From assembly GCA_026417195.1 (NCBI GenBank), contig JAOADS010000114.1, forward strand, positions 1-7,017: a stretch of DNA of 7,017 nucleotides, written 5' to 3'. Under the pieces are notes generated by a model. That model ran no database searches and was not told the origin of the DNA. It saw nothing but the letters and a program-made list of their open reading frames with translations. How positions within the stretch are numbered: position 1 is the first letter of the stretch; each line of letters begins with the position of its first letter. The DNA is from Ignavibacteria bacterium. GTDB lineage: Bacteria; Bacteroidota; Ignavibacteria; Tepidaquicellales; OLB5. The position numbers and the translations under genes are program-made. Positions 6,685 to 7,017 of this stretch are shown here, in pieces.

Positions 6685-7017
6685 TTACATAGCTGAAGTA
6701 GTGTTTACATATGGAATGTCAAAAATAGTTTTTATCCCCCATAAGGTGAATGCCAAACCCAGGATTATCAGCGTACCTAATATAGAAATGGATTGCCACT
6801 GTTTTAGTTTATAATCTCTGAATATTCCCCAGACTCCGTTTAAACCGTGATACATACCTAAAACCAGGAAAGTAAGATCAAAAACCCTGTACCAGTTGCT
6901 TTGCATTCTTGCTAAAACTGCATCATATGTATGTCCGGATTCAGGATTATAATGCATCAGTATGTAATGGCCTATCATCATTACTACAAGTATTAAACCT
7001 GAAATCCTCTGAAATAC
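6685..7017 (-). CDS. sdhD: Succinate dehydrogenase membrane anchor subunit (SdhD-like), 5' partial
   Basis: Hydrophobic anchor of succinate dehydrogenase (complex II), which with SdhC holds the SdhA/SdhB catalytic part at the cytoplasmic membrane and helps form the quinone and heme b sites. The frame is open from the right edge, giving 110 residues VFQRISGLIL to NTTSAM, so the ATG at 6981 is internal and the start lies beyond 7017. Three membrane segments are visible (about 5-23, 45-66 and 77-97 of the partial protein). QRISG (3-7), GHYILMHY (16-23) and YHGLNG (56-61) are family-like blocks; their His residues are candidates for heme or quinone contacts, not proven. Little seems to be missing, perhaps 10-30 residues. 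Other sdh genes would be expected to the right. SdhC and SdhD anchors are easily confused; the three-helix pattern with YHGLNG makes me prefer SdhD. Confidence 0.85.
   Translation of the reverse strand, partial: VFQRISGLILVVMMIGHYILMHYNPESGHTYDAVLARMQSNWYRVFDLTFLVLGMYHGLNGVWGIFRDYKLKQWQSISILGTLIILGLAFTLWGIKTIFDIPYVNTTSAM

Noticed and set aside
6655..6690. A/T-rich imperfect inverted repeat after the sdhD stop (TTTTAAA blocks)
   Set aside because: It pairs only with a bulge and is nearly all A/T, so chance pairing is likely; there is no U-tract to make it a terminator.
1..7017. CRISPR array, transposon ends, tRNA/rRNA, prophage or defence genes
   Set aside because: No regularly spaced repeats, transposase motifs, cloverleaf-like sequences or toxin/defence domains were seen. 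All long frames are accounted for by housekeeping genes.

Overview
The window looks like ordinary core chromosome from an AT-rich bacterium, most likely of the Bacteroidota/Chlorobiota (FCB) side of the tree, for example an Ignavibacteria- or Kapabacteria-like lineage. The clues are the wording of the ClpC middle region (RFQK..DDPTTEEET..ILNNIK.KYEEHHNV), a 65-residue histone H1-like protein with the FYAKGQ.SAGTR.RKA signature, the SdhD style (QRISGLILVVMMIGHYILMHY) and the GWNEDNYGP-type insertion in signal peptidase I. A clear Shine-Dalgarno before the histone gene argues against classical Bacteroidetes. This placement is an inference from remembered family sequences, not from a search.

Layout. 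On the + strand, the 3' two thirds of clpC enters from the left edge and ends at 1535, followed by a good intrinsic terminator (1559-1586). Everything else is on the - strand and reads from right to left: sdhD (5' truncated by the right edge), a histone H1-like gene, lepA, two tandem lepB genes and hemW. hemW converges on clpC, and its stop codon overlaps the U-tract of the clpC terminator. The longest stretch without a gene is 95 bases (lepA-histone), and it is mostly occupied by a long stem-loop.

How the genes relate. lepA, lepB, lepB and hemW form a very compact block: a 1-base stop/start overlap, then gaps of 12 bases and 1 base. This is very probably one polycistronic message. It combines a ribosome-associated GTPase (EF4), two membrane signal peptidases that finish protein export, and a radical-SAM heme chaperone. 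The lepA-lepB pairing is known in many bacteria. The histone-like gene has its own strong ribosome binding site and is separated from lepA by a 15-bp hairpin with a U-rich tail, so it may be a separate, highly translated unit. SdhD belongs to the membrane anchor of succinate dehydrogenase, whose other subunits should lie to the right.

Unusual points: the first ~60 bases do not read as proper ClpC, are clearly richer in G+C than the rest, and may be an assembly-edge artefact or a real lesion. The lepB gene is duplicated with both active sites intact, with one patch of near-identical DNA between the copies. The lepA leader carries a hairpin whose wobble pairs fit RNA from the - strand. I found no mobile element, CRISPR array, tRNA, rRNA, defence locus or convincing undescribed system.
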